NCBI RefSeq assembly: GCF_001183985.1 | Contig: NZ_LFZW01000001.1 | Coordinates: 2,588,065-2,652,064 of the forward strand | DNA length: 64,000 nucleotides | DNA from: Peribacillus loiseleuriae | GTDB lineage: Bacteria; Bacillota; Bacilli; Bacillales; DSM-1321 | Direction of reading: 5' to 3' | Part shown: piece after piece, positions 1 to 8,911 of the stretch | Layout: every line of letters begins with the position of its first letter | How positions within the stretch are numbered: position 1 is the first letter of the stretch | Notes under the pieces: generated by a model | What the model saw: the letters and a program-made list of their open reading frames with translations, nothing else | What the model was told of the DNA's origin: nothing | Databases searched by the model: none | Position numbers and translations under genes: made by a program

Positions 1-317
1 CTTTTAAAAAAACAATGACTAAATTGCCATACATTATTTTCTATAGTTTGTTTATAGTAAACAACAATTTTATCATTTACAATATACTCATATTTTTTAA
101 AAAAAGCCGTCAACTCGTTATTAATCGAGAAGAAACCAGCCGTTTCGTATTCCTCTAAATAGTCATTTAACTCTTGCGTATGTCTAGCGAAAGGATAGCC
201 TACATGACACTTAAGATATGTACTACTGCCGTCTTCGGAATCCTCTTTGGTTGTTTCGATGATTGCCCAGCTCTTTTATAAGTAATCAATTATGTTTTCC
301 ACTTGCCCATTCCTCAT
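1..317 (-). pseudogene. hypothetical protein, 3' part off the left edge, internal stop
   Basis: Reading the minus strand from the ATG at 317 gives a protein-like frame that is broken by one in-frame TAA at 276-278 and then stays open to the window edge (includes TYLKCHVGYPFARHTQEL and NDKIVVYYKQTIENNVWQF). The codon pattern is coding-like on both sides of the stop. I do not recognise the family. It is either a gene killed by one nonsense change or a sequencing error. The real 3' end lies outside the window. Confidence 0.4.
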
Positions 318-380
318 CTAATAAAAAATCTCTGTATGTTTGCCTCTGTGCTATTGTGTGGAAATTAATTAGAATTAAAT

Positions 381-1148
381 TTACTCACTTATTGTTTGAC
401 TTTCATGTTTTGCCACTGATACTATTCTAGCGATCTCAGCGTTAGAATGACTTAAACAATTCAGAATCGTTGAATATACTTTCAAATTGCTGGCTACGAT
501 GTTTTGATTAGAGCTGGTACGTCTCCTCCCGTTCCTCTTACCAGCAATACACCTACCGCTATGTCCCATGCACTTAAACTGTACTCCCAGAAGGCGTCGA
601 ATTTACCGCAAGCGACGTATGCCAAATGTAAGGCAGCTGAACCTAATACACGAATCGTCCTACATTCTTTCTCGATATATTCCATGCTGGCGATGTTAAT
701 TTCACGAAATTCAGATGTGGATACAAAGCCGGTAGCTATAACACAATCAACAGCTCGCTCTACTGTTGAGATTGAAATTGGATTGCCATTGCAATACGCC
801 CCCTTGCCTCGCTCTGCCCAAAACAATTCATCTCGGCAAGGAGATCATATATAACGCCGAGCACAAGCTTTCCTTGATAAACCCATGCAATTGAAACAGT
901 AAAGCCAGGAATACTGTGGATAAAATTTGCCGTTCCACCAATCGGATCAACAATCCACAAATAAGGAATGTCTCGGGCTGATTCCAAAATACAGGAACGT
1001 ATCATTCGCTCCGAACGCTTGTCAATCTCTGTCACTACATCAAAGCTGGAGCTTTTTTTCTCAGTGACCATATCCTTACTTCGGAAAGAATCATCTTCTC
1101 AGCCTGCTTAGCCGCTTTACATACTGTTTCCAAAAAGCTCATTGTCAT
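381..1148 (-). pseudogene. inositol monophosphatase family protein, multiply frameshifted
   Basis: Successive minus-strand frames give an inositol-monophosphatase-like protein in the right order. The N-terminus is MTMSFLETVCKAAKQAEKM. Next come DVVTEIDKRSERMI and the metal-binding region WIVDPIGGTANFIHSIPGF. After another shift come AYCNGNPISIS and WDIAVGVLLVRGTGG, and after a third shift NQNIVASNLKVY. At least three frame changes are needed. The family's metal-binding motif is normally DPIDGT; here the second Asp is Gly, so catalysis would be lost even without the frameshifts. The start is the ATG at 1148, with AGGA just upstream. The functional ancestor would have dephosphorylated inositol phosphate or a related phosphomonoester. 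Confidence 0.75.
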
Positions 1149-1513
1149 TGCCGTCCTTTCTATTTTAAAACCTAGGTAGTATACGGATTAAACCAATGCT
1201 CTGGCTCCGTCAGTATAAAAATAGACAAATGTAAATAGTAGAAAGATAGTTTGTCTTCTCTATATATTAATTATGTACTGAACCAAAACTGATAAAAAAA
1301 CCATATAACCGATTAGATAACAAGCAACAGTAAACAAGAAAGATATTTCCATTTTTGACAATTTTTACAGCTCAATAAAAAATTGTCTAGTATATTTATA
1401 TTAAACACTGTTTCATAAAAAAACTATTACATCACTAGCGTAATAGTTGATATGATAACTTGAATAAAGTATGTGTTGAAATACTTATATTTAAGGATTT
1501 GTTCGGTGTAGGT
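1149..1513. other. intergenic, no gene seen; inverted repeats only
   Basis: No coding-like frame was found. It contains a 10-bp inverted repeat GACAATTTTT/AAAAATTGTC (1357-1366 and 1378-1387). It also holds ACTATTAC/GTAATAGT near 1424-1450, followed on the minus strand by a T-run, which looks like a minus-strand terminator. Confidence 0.4.
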
Positions 1514-1560
1514 ACCAAATAGATAAGCAAACTAGCTTGTCTATTTGGTTCTTTTTTTTA
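1514..1560 (+). terminator. intrinsic terminator upstream of guaD
   Basis: The hairpin ACCAAATAGATAAGC / GCTTGTCTATTTGGT (15-bp stem with one T-G pair, AAACTA loop) is followed by a T-run. A sigma-A-like promoter lies after it, so it more likely insulates guaD than attenuates it. No purine-riboswitch aptamer was recognised upstream. Confidence 0.7.
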
Positions 1561-1561
1561 A

Positions 1562-1590
1562 TAGACTTCGCATTTTAAATGCCCTATAAT
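1562..1590 (+). promoter_or_regulatory. putative sigma-A promoter of guaD
   Basis: TAGACT (1562-1567), a 17-bp spacer and a consensus TATAAT (1585-1590) lie about 40 bp before the guaD start and just after the upstream terminator. The -35 box is weak. Confidence 0.4.
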
Positions 1591-1630
1591 AGCAAATATA
1601 TTTCCAAAATACGAACAACAAGGTGGAAAA

Positions 1631-2998
1631 ATGAAAAAATATACGAAAGTTTTTCAAGGGACTGCTTTTTCCAGCAAATCACCAAAAGAAGTACAAATTT
1701 TAAAAGAATCTCTCTTTTGCATTAATGATAATGGAATGATTGAAAAAGTCGTTGCCCCAGAAGACGCTGACTACCAAATCTTATTAGACGCTTATCAAGG
1801 CTTAGAAAACTTCCATTGTTTAGCTGAAGGCCAGTATTTCTTACCGGGTTTTGTCGATTTACATGTTCACGCGCCGCAATGGGCCCAAGCAGGAACTGCT
1901 TTAGACATCCCACTCTATGATTGGTTAAACACTTATACCTTTCCACTTGAGTCCAAATTTTCAGATTTAGATTTTGCGAAAGATGTCTACCAAGATGTTG
2001 TCCGCACCCTACTAGCAAACGGAACAACTACAGCACTTTATTTTGCAACTGTTCATAAAGAAGCAAGTTTATTACTAGCCGAAATATGTGCTGAAAAGGG
2101 ACAACGTGGATTAGTTGGGAAAGTTGTTATGGACAATCCAGAACAAAATCCAGAGTATTATCGTGACGTTGATACGCAAACGGCATTAGCGGATACCGAG
2201 GAATTTATTTTAGCTGTCAAAGAATTAGCAAACTCAACTAAACAGGGTGTTTACCCTGTAGTTACGCCACGCTTTATTCCAAGCTGTACTGACGACGCGT
2301 TAAAAGGTTTGGGAGAATTAGCTGCTAAGTATGATACTTACGTCCAATCGCACTGCAGTGAAAGTGATTGGGAGCATGGCTATGTGCAAGATCGATTCGA
2401 TAAGAACGATGCTTTTGCTTTACATGATTTTGGTTTATTACGTGATAAGTCTATTATGGCACATTGTAATTTCTTAAATCATGACGATGCAGATTTATTT
2501 GCTGAAACAGGCACCGCTGTTTGTCATTGTCCAATCTCAAATGCTTACTTTGCCAATAGCGTCATTCCAATCGCTCATTTGCATTCAAAAGGTGTTGATA
2601 TTGGTTTAGGTTCCGATATTTCTGGCGGTTTTTCACCTAGTCTTTTCGATAATGCTAGACAGGCTGTAATGTCATCGAGAATGTTAGAAGACGGTGTTAA
2701 TACGGTTCTTCCTGCCAAAGAGCGCGGTGTACCAAATTCACGCATCACAATTAATGAAGCGTTTTATTTCGCAACTTCTGGTGGTGGTGAAAGTTTAAAC
2801 TTGCCAATCGGTCGCTTGACAGAAAACTATGCTTGGGATGTACAAATCATCGATACTACAATAGATGCTGCAAAACTACCTATTTTTTATGCTAATGAAG
2901 ATTTACATGATGTCTTCCAAAAGATCATGTATCTTGTTCGACCTGAAAACATTCGTGAAGTCTGGGTACAAGGCGAAAAAGTTCATTCACGTGTGTAA
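1631..2998 (+). CDS. guaD: guanine deaminase (amidohydrolase superfamily)
   Basis: This 455-aa cytosolic zinc amidohydrolase converts guanine to xanthine and ammonia in purine salvage. The metal motif HVH follows GQYFLPGFVDL near residue 75. QSHCSE and MAHCNFL supply further ligands, and the late Asp is in GLGSDISGG. HCPISNAYF is typical of guanine deaminases. The length fits the ~450-aa family. The RBS AAGGTGG precedes ATG. The gene stands alone between two terminators. The next gene is GMP reductase, also a guanine-branch enzyme. The protein resembles lactic-acid-bacterial versions more than the short B. subtilis guanine deaminase (established knowledge: the latter belongs to the unrelated cytidine-deaminase fold), so horizontal acquisition is possible. 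Confidence 0.9.
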   Translation: MKKYTKVFQGTAFSSKSPKEVQILKESLFCINDNGMIEKVVAPEDADYQILLDAYQGLENFHCLAEGQYFLPGFVDLHVHAPQWAQAGTALDIPLYDWLNTYTFPLESKFSDLDFAKDVYQDVVRTLLANGTTTALYFATVHKEASLLLAEICAEKGQRGLVGKVVMDNPEQNPEYYRDVDTQTALADTEEFILAVKELANSTKQGVYPVVTPRFIPSCTDDALKGLGELAAKYDTYVQSHCSESDWEHGYVQDRFDKNDAFALHDFGLLRDKSIMAHCNFLNHDDADLFAETGTAVCHCPISNAYFANSVIPIAHLHSKGVDIGLGSDISGGFSPSLFDNARQAVMSSRMLEDGVNTVLPAKERGVPNSRITINEAFYFATSGGGESLNLPIGRLTENYAWDVQIIDTTIDAAKLPIFYANEDLHDVFQKIMYLVRPENIREVWVQGEKVHSRV

Positions 2999-3010
2999 TA
3001 AAATTATCAT

Positions 3011-3053
3011 AAAAAGAGCAAGACAACTTTTAATTGTCTTGCTCTTTTTTTGT
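3011..3053 (+). terminator. intrinsic terminator of guaD
   Basis: A long stem AAAAAGAGCAAGACAA / TTGTCTTGCTCTTTTT with a short CTTTTAA loop ends in a T-run, 12 bp after the guaD stop codon. Confidence 0.9.
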
Positions 3054-3055
3054 TT

Positions 3056-3310
3056 CTTGGTATTCTGGATGGTTATGTCGTTTACATCCCCAGTCATTGA
3101 GATTTCAAATTCCACCAAAGGGATATGACCAGATGAAATGAGTTCCACCATATAATTTTTATAATTTCCCAGCCCAACGCTCTTATTTTATCATCAAGTA
3201 GATTAATCGGATTCCTTTTATTTGTAGGACCAGCAGGCATTTATAGATCATTTTTATCAATAATTACTACTAGATTGCCAGAAAGATTATGTTCAGCTGT
3301 CATAAATGTT
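3056..3310 (-). pseudogene. possible transketolase-like remnant
   Basis: Minus-strand fragments read NLVVIIDKNDL, then (after a shift) NPINLLDDKIRALGWEI and IPLVEFEISMTGDVNDI. The first two resemble the thiamine-diphosphate-binding region of transketolase N-terminal subunits (NLxxIxDxNxL ... LGWxxI). Stops interrupt every frame. No start or RBS is visible. This is a weak call on an otherwise gene-free stretch. Confidence 0.25.
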
Positions 3311-3430
3311 TCACAATAATAGTATTGGAATCACTAACATTTCTTCGTGTGAAATGTTAGTTGAATTTCTCTTTTCGTATATAGGTCATTTAATTTCTGT
3401 ATGCCATAAACATGATTTGGTATAAAACCT

Positions 3431-3459
3431 TTGACATACTGATGAAAATAAGGTAAATT
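3431..3459 (+). promoter_or_regulatory. putative sigma-A promoter of guaC
   Basis: TTGACA (3431-3436), a 17-bp spacer and TAAATT (3454-3459) lie upstream of guaC. Confidence 0.5.
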
Positions 3460-3469
3460 ACCATTTGGA

Positions 3470-3504
3470 CGAACAATTTTATTTTATATAAACTTCAATA
3501 TTCG
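3470..3504 (+). promoter_or_regulatory. candidate PurR box pair before guaC
   Basis: CGAACAAT (3470-3477) and its near inverse AATATTCG (3497-3504) face each other across 19 bp, just downstream of the putative promoter. Bacillus PurR binds inverted PurBoxes built on CGAA cores. The flanking conservation is modest, so this is tentative. Confidence 0.35.
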
Positions 3505-3522
3505 TATTTAGGGGTGTAATCC

Positions 3523-4506
3523 ATGGATAATGTATTTGATTATGAAGATATTCAATTAATTCCTGCAAAATGTATAGTAAATAGCCGATCTGAATGTGAT
3601 ACAGCTGTAACATTAGGCGGTCATACATTTAAGTTGCCTGTTGTACCTGCAAATATGCAAACTATTATAGACGAAAAAATCGCCATATACTTAGCAGAAA
3701 ATGGTTACTTCTATGTAATGCATCGTTTTGAACCTGAGAAACGACAATCTTTTATTAAAGATATGAAATCACGTGGTTTATTCGCATCTATCAGTGTTGG
3801 AATTAAAGATGAAGAATATAATTTCATCCAACAACTATCAGATGAACAGCTAGTACCGGAATACATTACGATTGATATCGCACATGGTCATTCCAATGCA
3901 GTGATAGAGATGATCCAACATATTAAGAAACACTTACCTCAAAGTTTTGTTATTGCAGGAAATGTTGGAACTCCAGAAGCAGTAAGAGAATTAGAAAATG
4001 CTGGTGCAGATGCAACAAAAGTGGGAATTGGACCTGGGAAAGTATGTATCACTAAGATTAAAACTGGATTTGGAACTGGTGGGTGGCAATTAGCTGCACT
4101 ACGTTGGTGTGCAAAGGCAGCAAGTAAGCCTATTATTGCTGACGGAGGAATTCGTACGCATGGTGATATAGCTAAATCTATTAGATTTGGTGCATCGATG
4201 GTTATGATTGGTTCATTATTTGCTGGACATGAAGAATCTCCAGGAGAAACAATTGAGAAAGATGGCAAGCTTTATAAAGAATACTTTGGCTCAGCTTCAG
4301 AGTTTCAAAAAGGTGAAAAGAAAAATGTAGAAGGTAAGAAAATGTTAATGGAACATAAAGGTTCTTTAGAAGATACGTTAAACGAAATGGAGCAAGATCT
4401 ACAATCCTCTATTTCTTATGCGGGAGGAAATAAGTTGGATGCAATCCGCAATGTGGATTATGTCGTTGTTAAGAATTCAATCTTTAATGGTGATAAAGCT
4501 TATTAA
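3523..4506 (+). CDS. guaC: GMP reductase
   Basis: The 327-aa product reductively deaminates GMP to IMP with NADPH, returning guanine nucleotides to the purine pool. It is an IMPDH/GMPR TIM barrel. It shows the N-terminal [20 protein letters not shown] and the phosphate/NADP loop [20 protein letters not shown]. The catalytic Cys loop is [20 protein letters not shown], with [19 protein letters not shown] further on. There is no CBS insert, and this together with the length separates it from IMP dehydrogenase. The start ATG follows GGGGTG at proper spacing. Together with guaD it forms a guanine-recycling pair, although the two genes have separate promoters. Confidence 0.95.
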   Translation: MDNVFDYEDIQLIPAKCIVNSRSECDTAVTLGGHTFKLPVVPANMQTIIDEKIAIYLAENGYFYVMHRFEPEKRQSFIKDMKSRGLFASISVGIKDEEYNFIQQLSDEQLVPEYITIDIAHGHSNAVIEMIQHIKKHLPQSFVIAGNVGTPEAVRELENAGADATKVGIGPGKVCITKIKTGFGTGGWQLAALRWCAKAASKPIIADGGIRTHGDIAKSIRFGASMVMIGSLFAGHEESPGETIEKDGKLYKEYFGSASEFQKGEKKNVEGKKMLMEHKGSLEDTLNEMEQDLQSSISYAGGNKLDAIRNVDYVVVKNSIFNGDKAY

Positions 4507-4559
4507 TAATTTTAAATAATACGGAATTAAGTATTATACGATATTCTATTTCACAGCTT

Positions 4560-4594
4560 GGTGAGCGAGATACTTTGGTACTTGCTCACCTTTT
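4560..4594 (+). terminator. intrinsic terminator of guaC
   Basis: The hairpin arms GGTGAGCGAGATAC and GTACTTGCTCACC are followed by TTTT, about 55 bp after the stop codon. Confidence 0.7.
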
Positions 4595-4665
4595 AGTTTG
4601 AAAAAAATCCTTGATTTTTATATATGGTAATTGACTTGAATTGGCTTTATGATTTGCAAAAATTT

Positions 4666-4715
4666 GAGCCCAGCGTTTGTTGAAGATCTATATTTCTTCA
4701 TCAAATGCCGGGCTC
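4666..4715. repeat. 50-nt near-perfect hairpin in intergenic DNA
   Basis: The arms are GAGCCCAGCGTTTGTTGAAGA (first 20 of 21 nt shown here as GAGCCCAGCGTTTGTTGAAG) and a right arm matching its reverse complement at 18 of 21 positions (4695-4715), around an 8-nt AT-rich loop. There is no T-run on the plus side. It could be a structured RNA, a terminator relic or a small palindromic element. The rest of 4595-4961 shows no gene. Confidence 0.5.
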
Positions 4716-4961
4716 AACCACATGCTATTCAGTTGCAACATAAATTTTCATAATGTGTTAAAATGAATTTAGTTGAGGAGTTGTTCAGTATATTTATACG
4801 AACATATCATCAAAGATATATATAGCCTTCAATACTCACCACAATAGGTTTATTCTGACTACTATCTTTTTTCTAAGCTTCCTCTTCCCTGGTGGGTACC
4901 AATTAATTGGGTAACGGGTACCTTTTTTACGCTATATTTAAGTCATAAAGGAGTTGAATAC

Positions 4962-5435
4962 ATGATCAACGTTCTATTCGTTTGCCTAGGAAACATTTGT
5001 CGTTCACCGATGGCTGAAGCATTATTCCGTGACTTACTCGAAAAAGAAAATCTCCACGACAAAGTTACAGTTGATTCCGCTGCAACAAGTTCATGGCACA
5101 TTGGAGCCCCTCCACATAAAGGCACACTTTCCATTTTAAAAAAATACAACGTCTCATCAAAAGGCCTTGCTGGACGTCAACTGATAAAAGAAGACTTTGA
5201 GAAATTCGACTACATTGTAGGTATGGATAATAGCAATATAAAGAACATATATGAAATGACTGGTCAACCTAATCATCCTAAAATCATTCGTCTACTCGAC
5301 TTAACTGATGATAAAATGGATGTTCCAGACCCTTATTACACAGGTGATTTTCAGGAAACATATGACCTCATCACAGACGGATGCAGGAAATTACTTGAGA
5401 AAATAAGTAAAGATATCTTCTTAACAAAAGAGTAA
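4962..5435 (+). CDS. low-molecular-weight protein-tyrosine-phosphatase
   Basis: This is a 157-aa cytosolic phosphatase of the LMW-PTP family. The P-loop CX5R is near the N-terminus (VCLGNICRSPMAEALF, Cys8-Arg14). The general-acid loop DPYYTG is near residue 120. Overall it resembles B. subtilis YfkJ in length and arrangement. It removes phosphate from phosphotyrosine (or possibly phosphoarginine) proteins. The RBS AAAGGAG lies 8 nt before ATG. It is monocistronic, with a terminator immediately after. No partner kinase is visible in the window. Confidence 0.9.
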   Translation: MINVLFVCLGNICRSPMAEALFRDLLEKENLHDKVTVDSAATSSWHIGAPPHKGTLSILKKYNVSSKGLAGRQLIKEDFEKFDYIVGMDNSNIKNIYEMTGQPNHPKIIRLLDLTDDKMDVPDPYYTGDFQETYDLITDGCRKLLEKISKDIFLTKE

Positions 5436-5439
5436 GTTA

Positions 5440-5467
5440 CCACCCGCTATATATGCGGGTGGTTGTT
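5440..5467 (+). terminator. intrinsic terminator after the tyrosine phosphatase
   Basis: The stem CCACCCGC / GCGGGTGG with a TATATAT loop is followed by TTGTTT. Confidence 0.8.
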
Positions 5468-6070
5468 TCGTATCTATAGTGAATGAGGACTCTAATCAAT
5501 TTGATTTATCTGATTTTTCCCGTTGTCCCCACGGTTTAAAGACTGAAATGACAAACATCGTGCCTAATGAAATGATTTGAAATATCAGCTTCTATTTCTT
5601 TTATAGCTTGTAAAATTTATTCATAAAATTCCATGGGCTCAATATCTGAACTTATATTTTCATTTGATTCATCAATCAATATTTCAGGGATAGTCATTAA
5701 AAGTAACTCAATAACTGTTGCTAAGAAATAAAGTTTGAGCAAAAAGACCTCGCAAACCCATACTTTACGATAAATAAAAAGAATTCATTTTGAATAAGGA
5801 ATGATCAAAATGGATTCATAGCCAGCATATAAGTTTCGGTTTTTATAAAAAAGTTTAATCATTTCTATCTGTGCTGCTATTCAATCGCGCCCGATTGTTG
5901 AAGAAGGATATTCATCTCCATTACTGAGGGGTTATTGCGTAAACGCACCCGTTTCTAGAATAAGGAGGTTGTACGGACCAAATTCAAACACAATAAGACC
6001 TTAGTATTCACATTGCCTCTTCGATTGACCCTTCCGTTCTCATGTAATTAAAACTCACACCCCCTTCATC
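5468..6070. other. intergenic with two short coding remnants and a repeat
   Basis: Minus-strand tails without starts can be read: one ends in ISLGTMFVISVFKPWGQ (about 5500-5575) and another in TIPEILIDESNENISSD (about 5612-5728). Neither family was recognised. Around 5848-5912 lies a copy of the AAAAAGTTTRATCATTTC ... GATTGTTGAAGAAGG intergenic repeat seen elsewhere in the window. Confidence 0.35.
5848..5912. repeat. dispersed intergenic repeat (intron-target family), copy 1
   Basis: The AAAAAAGTTTAATCATTTC half and the GATTGTTGAAGAAGG half resemble the copies at 22967-23022 and 57115-57170 and the DNA flanking the group II intron at 55064-55751. No protein frame is present. Confidence 0.5.
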
Positions 6071-7129
6071 TTATGAAACAGGTGATCTTGGTTTAAAAAA
6101 TTTATTCACTATATCATCCGTTACATCTGAAACATGTTTGTATTCATAGTTCGGCGATTGGTCTCGGTCGATGAGGATGGATCGTACACCTTCATAGAAA
6201 TCTCCATGCTTCAAAAAGTTTTTGGCTAGCAAAAGATCGGTTGCAAAGCATTCTTGCATTGTTTTGTTTTTTCCGTCGTTCAGTTGTTTTAACGTGATCT
6301 TTAATGAAAATGGGGATTTGGAAAGAAGCAGTTCCTTTATATTCACGCAAGAATCACTGCCCTCACTGTCGAGCGACTGAAGAATCTCTTCGACTGTTTC
6401 AAACGCAAAATGTTGATCGATCTCTTTTTGAAAAGGAGCAAGTTTGCTCTCTTGAGATGGCTGTGTTCGATACCCATCGATCAGCTGATCAAGCTTTTCG
6501 TCAACTTTTCCTTTGGTCCAGTCCGTATTCTCTACTTTTTCCATAAAGTGCTGCATAGTGTTACTCTCCATATAGATGTCTGCACCGTTCATATACAGTA
6601 CATCAGGAGCCTGTATAACAGACGCAGTTAGAGCGAGATAATGCCCTAAGTGCCCTGGAGCTTTGTTTAAAAAATAGGCTCCTCCTACATCTGGAAAAAA
6701 ACCAATATTCATTTCGGGCATCGACCATTTCGTCCGCTCCGTTACGATCCGATGACTCGCCCCGTATGTCAGGCCAACGCCTCCTCCCATCACGATTCCA
6801 TCTAAATAAGCAATGATCGGCTTTGGAAATTGATAGATAGCCATATCGACCTCGTATTCTTCCTCGAAAAAATCCTCTGCTTTTCGTAACGCTGTTTCAG
6901 ACGAACGAGCTTCATAGAGTGTCTTAATATCACCGCCTGCACAAAGTCCTTTTGAACCTGCACCTTTTATAACAACGATCGATACGTTACGATCTGTTTT
7001 CCATTCTATTAATTTTCCACCGATAGCACGCACCATCTCATGAGATAGTGAATTGAGAGCTTTCGGGCGATTCAGAACAATCACAGCAACACCATTTTGG
7101 TTAACGGAAAACAAAACTTCATCGGACAT
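6071..7129 (-). CDS. 3-hydroxyisobutyryl-CoA hydrolase (crotonase superfamily)
   Basis: The 352-aa protein is predicted to hydrolyse 3-hydroxyisobutyryl-CoA in valine breakdown. The crotonase core is visible: NRPKALNSLSHEM, GAGSKGLCAGGDIKTLYEA (oxyanion hole), YLDGIVMGGGVGLTYG and MPEMNIGFFPDVGGAYFLNK. The C-terminal extension of HIBCH enzymes is present (TLKQLNDGKNKTMQECF, GVRSILIDRDQSPNY). The length suits HIBCH, not the ~260-aa enoyl-CoA hydratases. The RBS GGGAG precedes ATG. It lies 15 bp downstream of a broken enoyl-CoA hydratase, so the two once formed a short-chain or branched-chain acyl-CoA operon. Confidence 0.9.
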   Translation of the reverse strand: MSDEVLFSVNQNGVAVIVLNRPKALNSLSHEMVRAIGGKLIEWKTDRNVSIVVIKGAGSKGLCAGGDIKTLYEARSSETALRKAEDFFEEEYEVDMAIYQFPKPIIAYLDGIVMGGGVGLTYGASHRIVTERTKWSMPEMNIGFFPDVGGAYFLNKAPGHLGHYLALTASVIQAPDVLYMNGADIYMESNTMQHFMEKVENTDWTKGKVDEKLDQLIDGYRTQPSQESKLAPFQKEIDQHFAFETVEEILQSLDSEGSDSCVNIKELLLSKSPFSLKITLKQLNDGKNKTMQECFATDLLLAKNFLKHGDFYEGVRSILIDRDQSPNYEYKHVSDVTDDIVNKFFKPRSPVS

Positions 7130-7144
7130 CCTATCTACTCCCTT

Positions 7145-7640
7145 TTATGAATGTTTAAAGTCTGGTTTTCGTTTCTCAACGAATGCATGAATTCCTTCTT
7201 TGGCATCAGCTGTCAGAAACAGTTCTGCAAACCTTTTTCGTTCCCTTTCCAATCCTTGCTCCACGCTTTCGTTGCTTCCTTGAACGATACATTCCACAGC
7301 GCGTATCACACTAGTCATGCTTTTTCCTTCCACAAATGACGTTGCAATAGTTGTTGCTGTTTTTAACAATTCATCTTCTTTTACAACTAACTGGGTGATC
7401 CCAAGCTCTACGGATTCACTTGCTGAAAGGGTTCGGCCCGTAAGGATAAGATCCAATGCTGTTGCGTATCTGTTATCTTGCGAAGCCGCTGTGTGCCACC
7501 AAACGTAGGTATAAGTCCGAGCTTTAATTCCGGCAGACCTACCGTCGCTTGATCTGATACGATTCTAAAGTGACAGCTCATCGCCAACTCCATACCTCCG
7601 CCAGAGCTGGCCCATTTATCGCAGCACTGAGCGAGATATC
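7145..7640 (-). pseudogene. enoyl-CoA hydratase, 5'-truncated and frameshifted
   Basis: The fragments read, in order, AAINGPA, then (shift) [19 protein letters not shown] and [20 protein letters not shown]. After a second shift comes [19 protein letters not shown], continuing to a normal C-terminus FVEKRKPDFKHS. This is the second half of a crotonase-fold hydratase. The N-terminal ~90 residues are missing and are replaced at 7641 by an IS66 transposase stub. At least two frameshifts make it non-functional. The intact gene would have preceded the HIBCH gene. Confidence 0.85.
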
Positions 7641-7778
7641 CGTTCTATTAAAGTCCAACAAAAGGTGAATGGTTCATTCCGTAGTGAGTATGGAGCTGAC
7701 AACTTTCTACGAGTAAAAAGTGTCTTCAACACACTAAAAAACAAGGTAAGTCTATTTTTCACTCCCTGCCAAAATTAA
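7641..7778 (+). mobile_element. IS66-family transposase C-terminal stub
   Basis: The plus-strand frame reads [20 protein letters not shown] and FLRVKSVFNTLKNK and ends in TAA at 7776-7778. This matches the conserved C-terminal segment of IS66 TnpC transposases (GSFRSExGAxxFxRxxS). No start or RBS exists. GTAAC as read on the minus strand near 7880 may mark the element's right end. The stub directly replaces the 5' half of the enoyl-CoA hydratase, so insertion or deletion by this element probably caused that truncation. Confidence 0.65.
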
Positions 7779-7890
7779 TAGAAACGGGAACCATTGACTT
7801 GTATCCTACAACCAACGAGAGGTAACATTTTCAGCCGTTATCTCTTTTTGCCTTGTATTTTTATATAGAGGCTGAGTAGTTACAAGGGGA

Positions 7891-7942
7891 TAAAAAAAGG
7901 AACACAGAATACTGAGAATTCATATTCTGCGTTCTTTTTTTG
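7891..7942 (-). terminator. terminator of the siderophore-binding protein gene
   Basis: The stem GAACACAGAATA / TATTCTGCGTTC (7900-7911 and 7923-7934) has A/T runs on both sides, so it is potentially bidirectional. It lies directly downstream of the minus-strand CDS. Confidence 0.8.
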
Positions 7943-7944
7943 TT

Positions 7945-8865
7945 TTATTTTAAAAATTGTTCTTCAAAATATTTCAATTGGTAATCTAAAGTTACAGAAT
8001 CGTTAAACAAAAAGGCATTCGCATCCACTTCAATTACATGGTTGTTCTTCACTGCAGGCATTCCTTTATATAGTTTTGTCTCTTGATAAGAGTTATCTTG
8101 GTCATTGTATTTACTAACAATCAAGTAGTCCCCAACATAATCAGGTAATACCTCAGAAGAAATCATGTAGTATCCTTCTTTACTTGTCATTTCCTTTACT
8201 TTTTCAGGCATTTTTAGATTCATTGCTTGATATAAAACTTCTGTACCTCGTCCCCAACTATCACCAAGAATACCCATATCTTTATCATAACTTTCCATTA
8301 CAGTAACAGTTGAATTTTCACCAATTTTAGCCTTAATTGCGTTTCCTACTGTATTTGCACGTTTTTTGAAATCATCAATCCAATTTTGAGCTTCCTTTTC
8401 TTTGTTTACCAACTTACCAATTTCTAAGTGTTGTGTTAAATAATCTACTTTATTGTAAGTATAGGTAACTGTTGGAGCAATTTCTTTCAACCTATCTAGG
8501 TTTTTATTATCATTTGCTCCAATAATTAAATCGGGTTTTAATTCAATAATTTTTTCTAAATCCTGATCTGAAACGGCAGGGACATCTTTTAATTGATCTT
8601 TAAACAATGGACTTTTTTTAGACCATTCTTCTACCCCTACGATATTGACGCCTAGTGAGATTAAATCTCCTGCATAGCTAGTCAATACGACTACTCTTTT
8701 AGGGTGAGCGGGAACTTTAATAGGACCATTTTCAGATTGATATGTAATCGTTTCGTTTTTGTCCTCTTTATTTACATCGCCTGCTGATTGACTTTTTGTA
8801 TTATTGCCGCAGGCACTAATAATAAGAACAAAAATTAAGATGAATGGTATTAATATTTTTTTCAA
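7945..8865 (-). CDS. iron-siderophore ABC transporter substrate-binding lipoprotein
   Basis: This is a predicted cell-surface receptor that hands ferric siderophore to an ABC importer. I choose the TTG start at 8863-8865 (MKKILIPFIL...) because AAAGGAG lies 9-10 nt upstream and because the longer upstream frame runs through the Fur box. The signal peptide ends in the lipobox LIISACGN. The periplasmic-binding-protein family 2 (FecB/BtuF-like) is shown by HPKRVVVLTSYAGDLISLG, EKIIELKPDLIIGAN and LKEIAPTVTYTY. No permease or ATPase gene is adjacent, so it must work with a transporter encoded elsewhere. Iron repression through Fur is likely. Confidence 0.88.
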   Translation of the reverse strand: MKKILIPFILIFVLIISACGNNTKSQSAGDVNKEDKNETITYQSENGPIKVPAHPKRVVVLTSYAGDLISLGVNIVGVEEWSKKSPLFKDQLKDVPAVSDQDLEKIIELKPDLIIGANDNKNLDRLKEIAPTVTYTYNKVDYLTQHLEIGKLVNKEKEAQNWIDDFKKRANTVGNAIKAKIGENSTVTVMESYDKDMGILGDSWGRGTEVLYQAMNLKMPEKVKEMTSKEGYYMISSEVLPDYVGDYLIVSKYNDQDNSYQETKLYKGMPAVKNNHVIEVDANAFLFNDSVTLDYQLKYFEEQFLK

Positions 8866-8911
8866 ATTTAGTTTCTCCTTTATGTACGGTATCATTCCAA
8901 CCTTTTTATTA

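Noticed and set aside
1487..1560. Purine riboswitch before guaD
   Set aside because: The conserved purine aptamer core could not be found; only a terminator is present, and a promoter follows it.
4880..4932. T-box-like leader before the tyrosine phosphatase (GGTGGGTACC...GGGTACCTTTTTT)
   Set aside because: It lacks the T-box AGGGTGGNACCGCG motif and specifier structure; at most a weak hairpin.
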